From Pseudoalteromonas arctica A 37-1-2 (lineage in GTDB: Bacteria; Pseudomonadota; Gammaproteobacteria; Enterobacterales; Alteromonadaceae), in the NCBI RefSeq assembly GCF_000238395.3, contig NZ_CP011026.1, positions 558,001 to 622,000 of the forward strand: a stretch of 64,000 nt of DNA, read 5' to 3'. The translations under genes were made by a program, and so were the position numbers. This document shows, in pieces, positions 7,518-15,255 of the stretch. The first letter of the stretch is position 1. Every line of letters starts with the position of its first letter. The notes beneath the pieces were generated by a model. The model was not told the DNA's origin and searched no databases. It saw only the letters and a program-made list of their open reading frames with translations.

Positions 7518-8282
7518 GTGAACAACTCAATACAGCTAAAACTAATTGCTACTCACTTATTAGCACAAAGAGAAGAAAACCCAGCACGTTCAAACTTTCC
7601 TAAAGAGTTAGTACTAGACTCGACTGACGATGCGATAGAAGTACAAAAGTTGATGATTTATTTAAATGATCAAACTGTATATGGCTGGAAGTGTATGCTG
7701 CCTTTAGATGATGGCTCAATTATATTAGCGCCTCTTTTACATGCACCTATAAAACAAGCTGAAAATTGCCCACTGTATACAACAAACAATAAAGCGCTGA
7801 TAGAACCAGAAATTGCATTTATTTTACAAAGCGATTTACCAAGTAATAAAACCTATACAAATGAAGACGTAGATACTGCATTTGCCAGCGCCCATTTAGC
7901 ACTTGAGCTTATTCAAAAAAGGTTTGATGAAGACACTCCAAGCACTCACATTGAAAAACTGGCCGATGGTTTATCTAATCAAGGTGTGTATTTAGGCCCA
8001 CAAATAGATAAAGCCAAAGCGTATAAGGCAAGTACTGTAAATATTAACGTTAAGCAAACTGAGCTGGAGTTAAACCTGGCAGGTGTGCATCCTGCAGAAC
8101 TTGCGCAGCTTCCACTTTATTGGGCGGTTAATTACTTATCAGCAAAGGGAATTAACTTAAAAGCAGGGCAAGTTTTTATAACAGGCTCTTATTGTGGTGT
8201 TGTTGAGCTTAATACTGATCAGTTAACCACGTTTAGTTACGAAGACTTAGGGTCTGTTAGCACTACGTTTTTATCAAAGTAA
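7518..8282 (+). CDS. Hydratase-like protein of the fumarylacetoacetase superfamily (MhpD-type)
   Basis: About 254 residues, resembling 2-keto-4-pentenoate hydratase and 4-oxalocrotonate decarboxylase. Those enzymes act on ring-cleavage products of aromatic catabolism and need a divalent metal. The metal-binding EPEIAF segment (residues ~94-99) and the helix after it, then GVYLGP and a C-terminal GQVFITGSYCGVVEL, follow the family order. The usual G-x-N-G loop is poorly conserved, so activity may have diverged. A GTG at 7518 is chosen as start because AAAGAG lies 6 bases upstream. An ATG at 7497 is in frame but lacks a ribosome site. No other aromatic-degradation genes are adjacent, so the substrate is unknown. 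Confidence 0.7.
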   Translation: MNNSIQLKLIATHLLAQREENPARSNFPKELVLDSTDDAIEVQKLMIYLNDQTVYGWKCMLPLDDGSIILAPLLHAPIKQAENCPLYTTNNKALIEPEIAFILQSDLPSNKTYTNEDVDTAFASAHLALELIQKRFDEDTPSTHIEKLADGLSNQGVYLGPQIDKAKAYKASTVNINVKQTELELNLAGVHPAELAQLPLYWAVNYLSAKGINLKAGQVFITGSYCGVVELNTDQLTTFSYEDLGSVSTTFLSK

Positions 8283-8291
8283 ATTTAAACG

Positions 8292-8945
8292 TCACTTAAT
8301 AGATAAATCGTATTTTAAAATAAGCGCATCTATGTAACGGGTGCGCAAAGTGTGTTGTTTTTCATGATCGGCGCCATGCCCTAATGCTTTGTTTAAAAGC
8401 TTCATGGCGGGGTGCAGTAGCGCTCTTTCTTCTTGGTTTAAGCTCGCTTTACTGCGCAGTTCTGTAATGTCGTCAACTAATAGCCTGCCAATGTCTACCG
8501 AGACTATTTCGTCTATTAATCCATTTTGAGTAAGTACGCCGTACTTACTGCATAAAAACTGTTGCCAAATTTGCTGCAAGTGCTCGTCTATTTCGCAGCC
8601 AAATAGCTCTTCGCTAAACGTAAATCCTTGCTGAGCGAGTTTAGTTAGGCTTGCAGTATATTGCTGTGCAAAATAATTAAAAGCATGGCTTGATGATTCT
8701 ATTTTTTGTTTTAAAAGACCTTGCCCCCAATTAACACAGCCGCGCGGATAATAGTCGTCATATTCTTCGCATTCATACAAACCTGAATATGAGCTGCAGC
8801 TAAGTTGACTTTTAATACAGTAACTTGGCTTGGGGAAAACACTTCGCTCTTGCCAAGCTAAAAGTGTATCTGCATCTATATTTAATGCTTGGCACAGTTC
8901 ATCGGTGTTATAAAAATGAGTTGCTAAGTAGTCAGATAAACGCAT
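8292..8945 (-). CDS. DUF6058-like protein (natural-product-associated family)
   Basis: About 217 residues. The N-terminus (RLSDYLATHFYNTDELCQALNI...LLAWQERSVFPKPSYCI) resembles the helix-turn-helix-like start of DUF6058 proteins. These are often annotated as natural product biosynthesis proteins, but no activity is established. The middle is Tyr/Cys-rich (YECEEYDDYYPRGCVNWG), and the remainder is helical. The start at 8945 is chosen because AGAGG precedes it; an in-frame ATG at 8999 has no ribosome site. It converges with the hydratase gene and is divergent from the DapA-like gene. The family name is from memory of the N-terminal pattern and is moderately sure. Confidence 0.6.
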   Translation of the reverse strand: MRLSDYLATHFYNTDELCQALNIDADTLLAWQERSVFPKPSYCIKSQLSCSSYSGLYECEEYDDYYPRGCVNWGQGLLKQKIESSSHAFNYFAQQYTASLTKLAQQGFTFSEELFGCEIDEHLQQIWQQFLCSKYGVLTQNGLIDEIVSVDIGRLLVDDITELRSKASLNQEERALLHPAMKLLNKALGHGADHEKQHTLRTRYIDALILKYDLSIK

Positions 8946-9116
8946 AAAGCCTCTGGTATCGTTAAAAATAGAATACTGTTTATATATACAGTTATTCATT
9001 TTGTATTACCAAACTTAATAACACAAGATATTTTATAATTAAATGTGGGTTTACACCTCCAAAAGTACCGGTAATTATGTTACAAATAGCGCAAGTTTTA
9101 TAAATAATGATTTTTT

Positions 9117-10034
9117 ATGCGCACCCTAGACCAAATTAAACAAGCAAGCCTTATTACAGCTATTAAAACGCCATACTTAGCAAACGGTGAAATAGACCTA
9201 GCAAAGTACGATGAACTCGTAGAAATACAAATTGCATCAGGCGTTGACGGCATTGTAGTTGGTGGCACAACAGGCGAAGGCCAGTTAATGAACTGGGAAG
9301 AGCATTTAATGCTTATAGCGCACAGTGCAAACAAGTATGGTGACAAACTGGTTATTGTCGGGAATACCGGTAGTAACAACACCCGTGAAGCGATTAAAGC
9401 AACTAAATATGGCTTTGCCAGCGGTATGGATGCAGCACTGCAAATTAATCCATATTACGGACGTACGTCTATTGCGGGTGTTAAAGAGCACTTTAAGCGC
9501 GTACTTGATATTGGGCCTGCCTTTATTTACAACGTAGCAGGGCGAACAGGTCAAGACCTAACACCTGATATTATTGAGCCACTCGCTAAACATGAATATT
9601 TTATTGGTGTAAAAGAGTGTGGCGGTAATGAACGTATTGCCCATTATGAACAACAAGGTATTGCATGTTGGTCGGGTAACGATGACGAAAGTCACGATGC
9701 GCGCCACACACATAAAGCGCACGGTGTTATCTCGGTTACTTCTAACCTTATTCCTGGGTTATTTCGTCAATTAATGGATACGCCAAGTAACGAGCTAAAT
9801 GCATCGTTACAACCATTAATGAACTGGTTGTTCTGTGAACCAAACCCTATTGCTATTAATACCGCGTTGATGATGACAGGTGCAGTAAACCCCGTATTTA
9901 GATTACCGTATTTACCGCTTAGGGATGAACAACAAGCTCAAGGCGAAGTGTTAATTAATGAGTTAAATAACAACGATGTTGTTGGCGGCACAGCTAAGTG
10001 CATTAAGCAAGGTGATATAGCACTACTTTCTTAG
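9117..10034 (+). CDS. Dihydrodipicolinate synthase family protein (DapA-like aldolase)
   Basis: A 305-residue (beta/alpha)8 aldolase of the DapA/NAL class. Class I features are all present: GGTTGEG (Thr51-Thr52), Tyr138 in FIYNVAGRTGQDL and the Schiff-base Lys166 in GVKECGG. DapA condenses pyruvate with aspartate semialdehyde in the lysine/diaminopimelate pathway. Because the protein is slightly longer than E. coli DapA and not in a lysine operon, it may be a second copy or an aldolase for another 2-oxo acid. No convincing ribosome site is seen before the ATG. A hairpin follows the stop and separates it from the convergent natural-product operon. Confidence 0.85.
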   Translation: MRTLDQIKQASLITAIKTPYLANGEIDLAKYDELVEIQIASGVDGIVVGGTTGEGQLMNWEEHLMLIAHSANKYGDKLVIVGNTGSNNTREAIKATKYGFASGMDAALQINPYYGRTSIAGVKEHFKRVLDIGPAFIYNVAGRTGQDLTPDIIEPLAKHEYFIGVKECGGNERIAHYEQQGIACWSGNDDESHDARHTHKAHGVISVTSNLIPGLFRQLMDTPSNELNASLQPLMNWLFCEPNPIAINTALMMTGAVNPVFRLPYLPLRDEQQAQGEVLINELNNNDVVGGTAKCIKQGDIALLS

Positions 10035-10070
10035 TAATTAGGTGGCAGCTTTAATCTGTTTATTAAAATC

Positions 10071-10093
10071 AAAGTCACTCTAAGGTGACTTTT
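10071..10093. terminator. Bidirectional terminator between the DapA-like and BtrH-like genes
   Basis: AAAGTCAC and GTGACTTT form an 8-bp stem with a 6-base loop. A/T-runs on both sides suit termination of both convergent transcripts. Confidence 0.65.
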
Positions 10094-10098
10094 AATAT

Positions 10099-11103
10099 TT
10101 AAGCGATAGCTGAAAGTAGCATTTTACTCAGTTTTGCTTCTTCTTCAGCTACTTGTTCAAGTTTTTTTGCGATATCATCTAAGCTAATATCACCGCGCTT
10201 TTTACAATACTTTACGGCATCCATTGCAAATTCTCGCCATAAATCACCCACTGAGGTAGCGTGCACTGCACATTGGTTGAGTGCAGGTATTTTACATATA
10301 TCGGCTGCCTGCTCTAAAAAGCTGGCGTACATAAATCTAAAACCAGCCCCACCGGTGCCTATTTCCTCTTGCATACGCACAATATGAGCTAAATAAAGAC
10401 GCGTATATTTAGGTGTCTTTTTATCAAGCAATCGTATTTGTTTTGCCATGTGACGAATGCCTTTAAGACCAAAATACGGCAATATTAACCCATTCATCAT
10501 TTTTGCTGTTTTTTTGATTGCGGGCTTAATCACTTCATTGAGCTCAATTTTCGATGGTGTACTGCGAATAACATACATTAATCCTTTTGCCGCGAGTGCA
10601 CCTTTTGCAAAGCGCGCATTTTTTAAATCCTCTGCAGGGCACGTTACTGGATGCTCAAAAACAGGGTCGCTAATAAGATATTCGCCAAGAGAGTTTTTCC
10701 CATAAACAATTAGATTATGTGCATTAAAGTGAAAGCGCATATCTTCAGGGAAATAAGGCAGCCAATATACAGAGCTTTGTAAACCAACTAAATTGCCCTT
10801 AGCTAACTCGTCATCGAGTGCTTGCATACCATCTTGCGCATTCGAAAACTTGCGAGCTTCTAATTCAATATTTAATTTTTTACATACCTTTTTAATGATT
10901 GTTTTTGGAGGCATGCGATAAGCAATTAATGGCATCCCACTAATTTTTACAAAAGGTAAGTAAGCAAAAGTAAGGGCTGAAGCAAGACCAAAAGCCATTG
11001 GCTCGCTCATATTAATGCCTTTACTTTGTAAAAGTGTGGCAACTACACCCGTTTCACAATGTGAAGATTGTAGGTGGTTAATAGGTAAAATAATGTCAGG
11101 CAT
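10099..11103 (-). CDS. BtrH N-terminal domain protein, candidate ACP-dependent acyltransferase
   Basis: About 334 residues. The N-terminal part matches the BtrH/cysteine-protease-like fold: NHLQSSHCETGVVATLLQSKGI has the nucleophile-like Cys with a small helix after it, and the later FHFNAHNLIVYG and YLISDP carry the His/Asp part. In butirosin biosynthesis BtrH moves an acyl group from a carrier protein to an acceptor. The C-terminal ~120 residues are helical. The ATG at 11103 is preferred over a GTG at 11145 that overlaps the upstream gene. It is the last gene of the darA-darB operon, so transfer of an acyl-ACP (perhaps the aryl polyene) to a resorcinol hydroxyl is a plausible role; this is inference. 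Confidence 0.72.
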   Translation of the reverse strand: MPDIILPINHLQSSHCETGVVATLLQSKGINMSEPMAFGLASALTFAYLPFVKISGMPLIAYRMPPKTIIKKVCKKLNIELEARKFSNAQDGMQALDDELAKGNLVGLQSSVYWLPYFPEDMRFHFNAHNLIVYGKNSLGEYLISDPVFEHPVTCPAEDLKNARFAKGALAAKGLMYVIRSTPSKIELNEVIKPAIKKTAKMMNGLILPYFGLKGIRHMAKQIRLLDKKTPKYTRLYLAHIVRMQEEIGTGGAGFRFMYASFLEQAADICKIPALNQCAVHATSVGDLWREFAMDAVKYCKKRGDISLDDIAKKLEQVAEEEAKLSKMLLSAIA

Positions 11104-11113
11104 GAAAGGTTCG

Positions 11114-11515
11114 TTATAGTGAGGGCAGTGAGAGTAAAGCGTCACGACTAATTTTTAGTGTATCGCAATAGCGGTTAATTTTTTTATCAGATAACGTTAA
11201 AAAAATAGCGGGACGCAAATGACGATTAATTTGCCATTGAAAAAAACCACTCGCGGCAGCAAGGGTTGAAACATCAAAGCGTCTTGCGAGCATATGATAA
11301 CCAAGCGGAGAAATTAGCCCCGAATGAGCATCTGATAGAGCTTGGCTTGTTTGTTCATTTAAATCGTCTACCGCTAATTGGGTTGCAAAATTTTCTACTT
11401 CCCAGCCAGATGATTTAACACCGTGATAATGTCCGCTGTCGTCTACCGCGTAAAGTAACTTGTTTTGGCCCTGATAGCTTTTGCTATTATCTTGAGGTAC
11501 TTCATCTTTTTTCAT
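11114..11515 (-). CDS. Unknown 133-residue protein in the dar operon
   Basis: Lies 13 bp after darB and 10 bp before the BtrH-like gene, so it is very likely co-transcribed with both. The first 25 residues are polar. A Trp/Gly segment follows (YHGVKSSGWEVENFATQLAVDDL), then a helical stretch (SPLGYHMLARRFDVSTLAAASGFFQWQINRHL) and a C-terminal helix (SDKKINRYCDTLKISRDALLSL). There is no signal peptide or membrane span. The middle could be a degenerate helix-turn-helix or a helical partner-binding domain. No family is recognised. Its position suggests an accessory role for DarB or for the acyl transfer step. Confidence 0.7.
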   Translation of the reverse strand: MKKDEVPQDNSKSYQGQNKLLYAVDDSGHYHGVKSSGWEVENFATQLAVDDLNEQTSQALSDAHSGLISPLGYHMLARRFDVSTLAAASGFFQWQINRHLRPAIFLTLSDKKINRYCDTLKISRDALLSLPSL

Positions 11516-11528
11516 AATGGACTCTAAA

Positions 11529-12683
11529 CTATTGGCTTACGACACTTAATTGCATAAATGCACTTGAGAAACGACCGCTCTCGGGTACATAACACAGTAA
11601 TTTTTGACCATTAATTAATTTGCCTGATTTAAAAAGCTCATCAAGCATAATGAAAATAGATGCAGACCCTGTGTTGCCTTTTTCTGTTAAGTTAGTAAAC
11701 CATTTGTCGTAAGGGATTTGAAAGTCGATATTATTTAATCCTTCAAATAAACGTTCGCGAAAGTAACCTGACGAATAATGCGGCAAAAAGAAATCATAAT
11801 CACTGGCTTTTATGGCGCGTTTTTTTATTATTTTACTAAGTGCATCTTCAACCGTAAATTTAACGATGTTTTCATTAAGTAGTTTTACATCTTGCTTAAC
11901 AGAAAGTATTGATTGTTGTTCACGTTCTTTTGAATCAAAACGGGTCCAACTTTTTAATACGCCATCTATTTTTTCTGCCCCTGCATACATACACGCTTCA
12001 AGTTTATCTGCATAAGAAACAATATCAATCCAATCAATACGAAGTGATAAACCTGTAGGGTTAGCTTGATTACTTAATAATGCTGCGCCAGCACCGTCAG
12101 ATAACATCCAACGAAGGAAGTCTTTTTCAAAAGCAATTTCAGGTTTCTGGTTGAGCATATCAACTTTATAATCGCTTTCGGCGGCAAAGTTTCTTGAGTG
12201 CATTACATTGGATGCAAGCTCACTGGCAACGACTGCACTGTGCTTACTCTCACCAGCCTTAACATTTAAGTAAGCATATTTAAGAGCCGTCATTCCGCAC
12301 AAACAGATACCTGCAGTTGAGATAACTTCAAGGCTTGGGTTTTTAAGCTCTCCATGGACCATTACACCGTGATTAGGCATGATCTGATCAGCCATAGAGG
12401 TACTTGCCACCAAAGAGTCTAGTTGCTCTAGTTGGGTACCTTCTTTAGTAAATAATCCTTTTACAGCTTCAGCCGCTAACGATGCATTTGTGTAATTATA
12501 TTCGCCAGTTTGTGGATCAATAGCGTAATGACGATTTTTTATTTGATTGCTGCGTAAAATAACAGGTTTAGCGCGCGAGCGTTGCCCTCCAACTTCACCT
12601 AATACAACTTCCATTTCTTTATTATTAACAGGGCTATTTGGTAAAACAGCATGTAAGTTATTTATGTATACGGCATTTTCCAT
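11529..12683 (-). CDS. darB: DarB-like ketosynthase (KAS III family), dialkylresorcinol biosynthesis
   Basis: A 384-residue FabH-like enzyme. In characterised systems DarB joins two fatty-acid-derived acyl units into a dialkyl cyclohexanedione, the precursor of dialkylresorcinol. Thiolase-fold features are visible: the nucleophile region STAGICLCGMTAL (Cys127 or Cys129), a His in FLPHYSSGYF, and the Asn segment EKGNTGSAS. It is longer than housekeeping FabH (~317), in line with DarB-type proteins. It follows the DarA-like gene by 9 bp on the same strand. The DarB call depends on this pairing as well as on sequence. A general KAS III role is the alternative. Confidence 0.85.
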   Translation of the reverse strand: MENAVYINNLHAVLPNSPVNNKEMEVVLGEVGGQRSRAKPVILRSNQIKNRHYAIDPQTGEYNYTNASLAAEAVKGLFTKEGTQLEQLDSLVASTSMADQIMPNHGVMVHGELKNPSLEVISTAGICLCGMTALKYAYLNVKAGESKHSAVVASELASNVMHSRNFAAESDYKVDMLNQKPEIAFEKDFLRWMLSDGAGAALLSNQANPTGLSLRIDWIDIVSYADKLEACMYAGAEKIDGVLKSWTRFDSKEREQQSILSVKQDVKLLNENIVKFTVEDALSKIIKKRAIKASDYDFFLPHYSSGYFRERLFEGLNNIDFQIPYDKWFTNLTEKGNTGSASIFIMLDELFKSGKLINGQKLLCYVPESGRFSSAFMQLSVVSQ

Positions 12684-12692
12684 AACGTAAAA

Positions 12693-13613
12693 CTACTCTC
12701 CAGAAGGCTCAGCAAAATAGGCTTTTTGCTTTGCAATTTTTTTTCTTGTTAAAGGGGCAATTAATTTTTTTATTATTGCTGTAATTGGCACCACAGTAAT
12801 AATTAAGGTGAGCAAAAATAGCACATAGATTATAAGCCCACAACTTCGACGCTTTGAGTGCATAGGACCCAAAGCTGTTAGGATTTTACTCCAAATCTTA
12901 AAGCTATGTTGACCAACACGTTCACTGGCAATAAATCTCTCATTTACTTTAACTGCTCCTAATCCTTTTAACACAGAATGTTGAAGTTGTTGCGTATTGG
13001 GTAAATTGTTAATTGATTTTTTTATTGCGATACCAAAGCGACTAGCATCAATAATTTCTTTTTCGGCGATACCTGCTGCAGGCACCCACGAAACAGGTTT
13101 TTTCTTTCCTGTGAACATCCAAAGTGGTGTTGCTAAAAAGCTAAAGCCAGTACCGCATTCATCACTAAGCACCACATTATCGATTAGGTTAGCATTGACA
13201 TTTTTAAGTAGCTGTTTCATTTTTTCTTGTGCGCTTAACCACATGCCACGACAACCAATAACGGTAATAACGGGTTTATTATTTAGTAGTTTACCTGCTT
13301 GTGGCGATTGCATAAATGATGAAATAGGGAGCGATGGAGATAAAAACCATACTTGATACGTTAAAATAATTAAGTCGTAATCGCTATGATCGGGCTCAAC
13401 AACTTCCATTGGTTGCGGCGTCATTTTTACGCATTCAGGAAAAATATGAAAAAAGGTTAAAAAAGGCCAAGGGAATGGGTATTCTTTTTCAGGTTTTAAA
13501 TTAAGGTAATCTACCGTAATTTCATCATCATTTTGCAGAGGTTTTACAATTGAATCTGCAATTTTGGTGAGTTGACCTGTTTGAGAATAATGAATAACGA
13601 GTACTTTGTGCAT
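12693..13613 (-). CDS. darA: DarA-like flavodoxin-fold enzyme, dialkylresorcinol biosynthesis
   Basis: A 306-residue protein usually annotated as dialkylrecorcinol condensing enzyme. The N-terminus is flavodoxin/NAD(P)H-quinone-reductase-like: VLVIHYSQTGQLTKIA is the phosphate-binding loop for FMN, and YDLIILTYQVWFLSPSLPI and VITVIGCRGMW follow. In described systems DarA acts with DarB and is thought to aromatise the cyclohexanedione to the resorcinol, which fits a flavin oxidase. A hydrophobic segment near the C-terminus (GLIIYVLFLLTLIITVVPITAII) would anchor it in the inner membrane. It is the first gene of the minus-strand operon and overlaps no neighbour. Divergent from the DUF2141 gene. 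Confidence 0.85.
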   Translation of the reverse strand: MHKVLVIHYSQTGQLTKIADSIVKPLQNDDEITVDYLNLKPEKEYPFPWPFLTFFHIFPECVKMTPQPMEVVEPDHSDYDLIILTYQVWFLSPSLPISSFMQSPQAGKLLNNKPVITVIGCRGMWLSAQEKMKQLLKNVNANLIDNVVLSDECGTGFSFLATPLWMFTGKKKPVSWVPAAGIAEKEIIDASRFGIAIKKSINNLPNTQQLQHSVLKGLGAVKVNERFIASERVGQHSFKIWSKILTALGPMHSKRRSCGLIIYVLFLLTLIITVVPITAIIKKLIAPLTRKKIAKQKAYFAEPSGE

Positions 13614-13697
13614 CCTTTTACCTTTTATAACTTCCTAATAGTCGGCTATTATACCCAATATAAAAACTCAAACCATACTAAATTGGATGATTACTTG

Positions 13698-14144
13698 ATG
13701 TATAAAATAGTTATTTTTGTTTCTACTATACTATTTAGCTGTAAATTATTTGCTGTAGGGCAAGGTTACTCTCTTGATATTTCGTTCGCTAAGTTTAGGG
13801 GAGTGGGAGGTCAATTACACTTTCAAGTGCTTGATTGCAATAATACAGCCCTAGCATGGGATGATTTACCAGAGATTCGAGTACAAAATTTTACAGTAAC
13901 GAGTGATGAGCATAAAGTAACGCTGAATGAGTTACCTGAAGGTCGTTATTGTTTGCGTTTTTTTCAAGATCTAAATGGAAATGGTCTACTTGATGTATCG
14001 TCGAGTTCGATTCCTAAAGAACCAGTTGGGTTTTCGAACAACCCTAATTTAATGATGGGGCTACCATCACCCGAAAATAGCGTGTTTGAACTTACAAGTA
14101 GTAAATCTATTAAAGTAAACGTTAATTACAAAAAACGCCGTTAA
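13698..14144 (+). CDS. DUF2141-like secreted protein
   Basis: About 148 residues, taken from the ATG at 13698, which gives a signal peptide (YKIVIFVSTILFSCKLFA). Upstream in-frame codons back to 13572 would overlap darA and lack this feature. The mature protein matches the DUF2141 pattern: a beta-sandwich ending in EGRYCLRFFQDLNGNGLLD, then EPVGFSNNP. The DxNxNGxLD loop may bind calcium. No enzymatic role is known for the family. It lies divergent from darA, with only ~85 bp between them, and convergent with the HEAT-like gene across a hairpin. Confidence 0.75.
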   Translation: MYKIVIFVSTILFSCKLFAVGQGYSLDISFAKFRGVGGQLHFQVLDCNNTALAWDDLPEIRVQNFTVTSDEHKVTLNELPEGRYCLRFFQDLNGNGLLDVSSSSIPKEPVGFSNNPNLMMGLPSPENSVFELTSSKSIKVNVNYKKRR

Positions 14145-14155
14145 ATTACGGCGTT
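14134..14155. terminator. Bidirectional hairpin terminator
   Basis: AACGCCG and CGGCGTT pair around an 8-base loop, with A-rich sequence before and TATTTATAA after. It overlaps the last codons of the DUF2141 gene and precedes the end of the convergent gene. Confidence 0.6.
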
Positions 14156-14168
14156 ATTTATAAATACG

Positions 14169-14990
14169 TTATTTAAGGTGTTTAATAATTGCAGCTAAAT
14201 CAACATCACCTGCTTTGTAATACGGGCCATTTCCATCAATATCATCAGGGCAATGCTTTCTAACTGCACGAATAGGACTGTTTTCTTCAGCGTCTTCAAT
14301 TAGTGTTTTATAACGTCCGGTTGCATCGGTTGCTAAACCTTTGCATACCCACGCTAAAGTATCGAATTTGTGTTGTTCGCTTGTTTTGTAATTTTGAGCA
14401 AAATACTCAGCAAGGGTGTCGCCTATTTTCTTAGAGGGTAGGCCTTTAGATGTGTACTGTTGGGCGAGCAATTTAATTTCAGTTAAATTTTCACTTGCTA
14501 TATCAAACAGGACTTTATCGTCACCTTTAAGCGAGGGAATATCCGACTTAGGAGCATTTTTTTGTAAGTTTGATAAATCTACAGATCCAATTACAAATTG
14601 CTCAGTACTATCAGAAGGTAAACGCTTTAATGATTTTTTTGCATATTTACGGATTTTTTTATGTGCATTGCTATTAACTATAGTAGAGAGTAAATCTCGG
14701 TAACGCGCGTTTCCTGTCTCACCTAAAGCGCGACATGCCCACGCCATTGTATCTAATTGGTAATCAGCCGCAGCTAAGTAGTTTTTGGCTAAGTATTGGG
14801 CTAAAACATCTAGCACCTCAGGGTTGCTGTTATTGCTGGATACAATAGACTGAGCAGCTTGTTTTACTTGATTAATATCGCCTGAAATTAACCGGTCATA
14901 ATTGAGCTGCTCACTTGTTGTTAGTGCAAATGCAGAGCTTGATAATGCAGCTAAACCTAAGCCCATTAATAATGATTTTAATGAAAACAT
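14169..14990 (-). CDS. Secreted protein with duplicated HEAT-like domain
   Basis: A 273-residue protein with a signal peptide (SLKSLLMGLGLAALSSSAFA). The mature protein contains two related halves. Residues ~61-100 (LAQYLAKNY...LDTMAWACRALG...ARYRDLL) and ~191-230 (LAEYFAQNY...FDTLAWVCKGLA...GRYKTLI) match closely. Both are helical and followed by a basic segment (KIRKYAKKSL / IRAVRKHC), as in HEAT/PBS-lyase-like scaffolds. That suggests a periplasmic protein-binding role. No family is named with confidence. It is divergent from fadH and lies between the dar operon and the plus-strand cluster. Confidence 0.72.
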   Translation of the reverse strand: MFSLKSLLMGLGLAALSSSAFALTTSEQLNYDRLISGDINQVKQAAQSIVSSNNSNPEVLDVLAQYLAKNYLAAADYQLDTMAWACRALGETGNARYRDLLSTIVNSNAHKKIRKYAKKSLKRLPSDSTEQFVIGSVDLSNLQKNAPKSDIPSLKGDDKVLFDIASENLTEIKLLAQQYTSKGLPSKKIGDTLAEYFAQNYKTSEQHKFDTLAWVCKGLATDATGRYKTLIEDAEENSPIRAVRKHCPDDIDGNGPYYKAGDVDLAAIIKHLK

Positions 14991-15255
14991 AACGATTCCT
15001 TGTATAAGAGGGAGTAAAAAGAGTAATACTATATTGTTAATTTTTTAAATATAGCACTCTGTATTTGAAAGTTAATTAGTATAATAAACTTGTTAACTAT
15101 CATAGTCATCACTTTGCTACACAACAAGATATATTATTTATTTGTTTTTAAATCAAACTGTTTTGTCGTTAATTTTAAAATATTGCAGTAAATTTTGCAG
15201 TCATAATTAAAGCTTGTTACTCTAGCGCGGTTTTGAGTCACTTTGTGTTGTTTTT

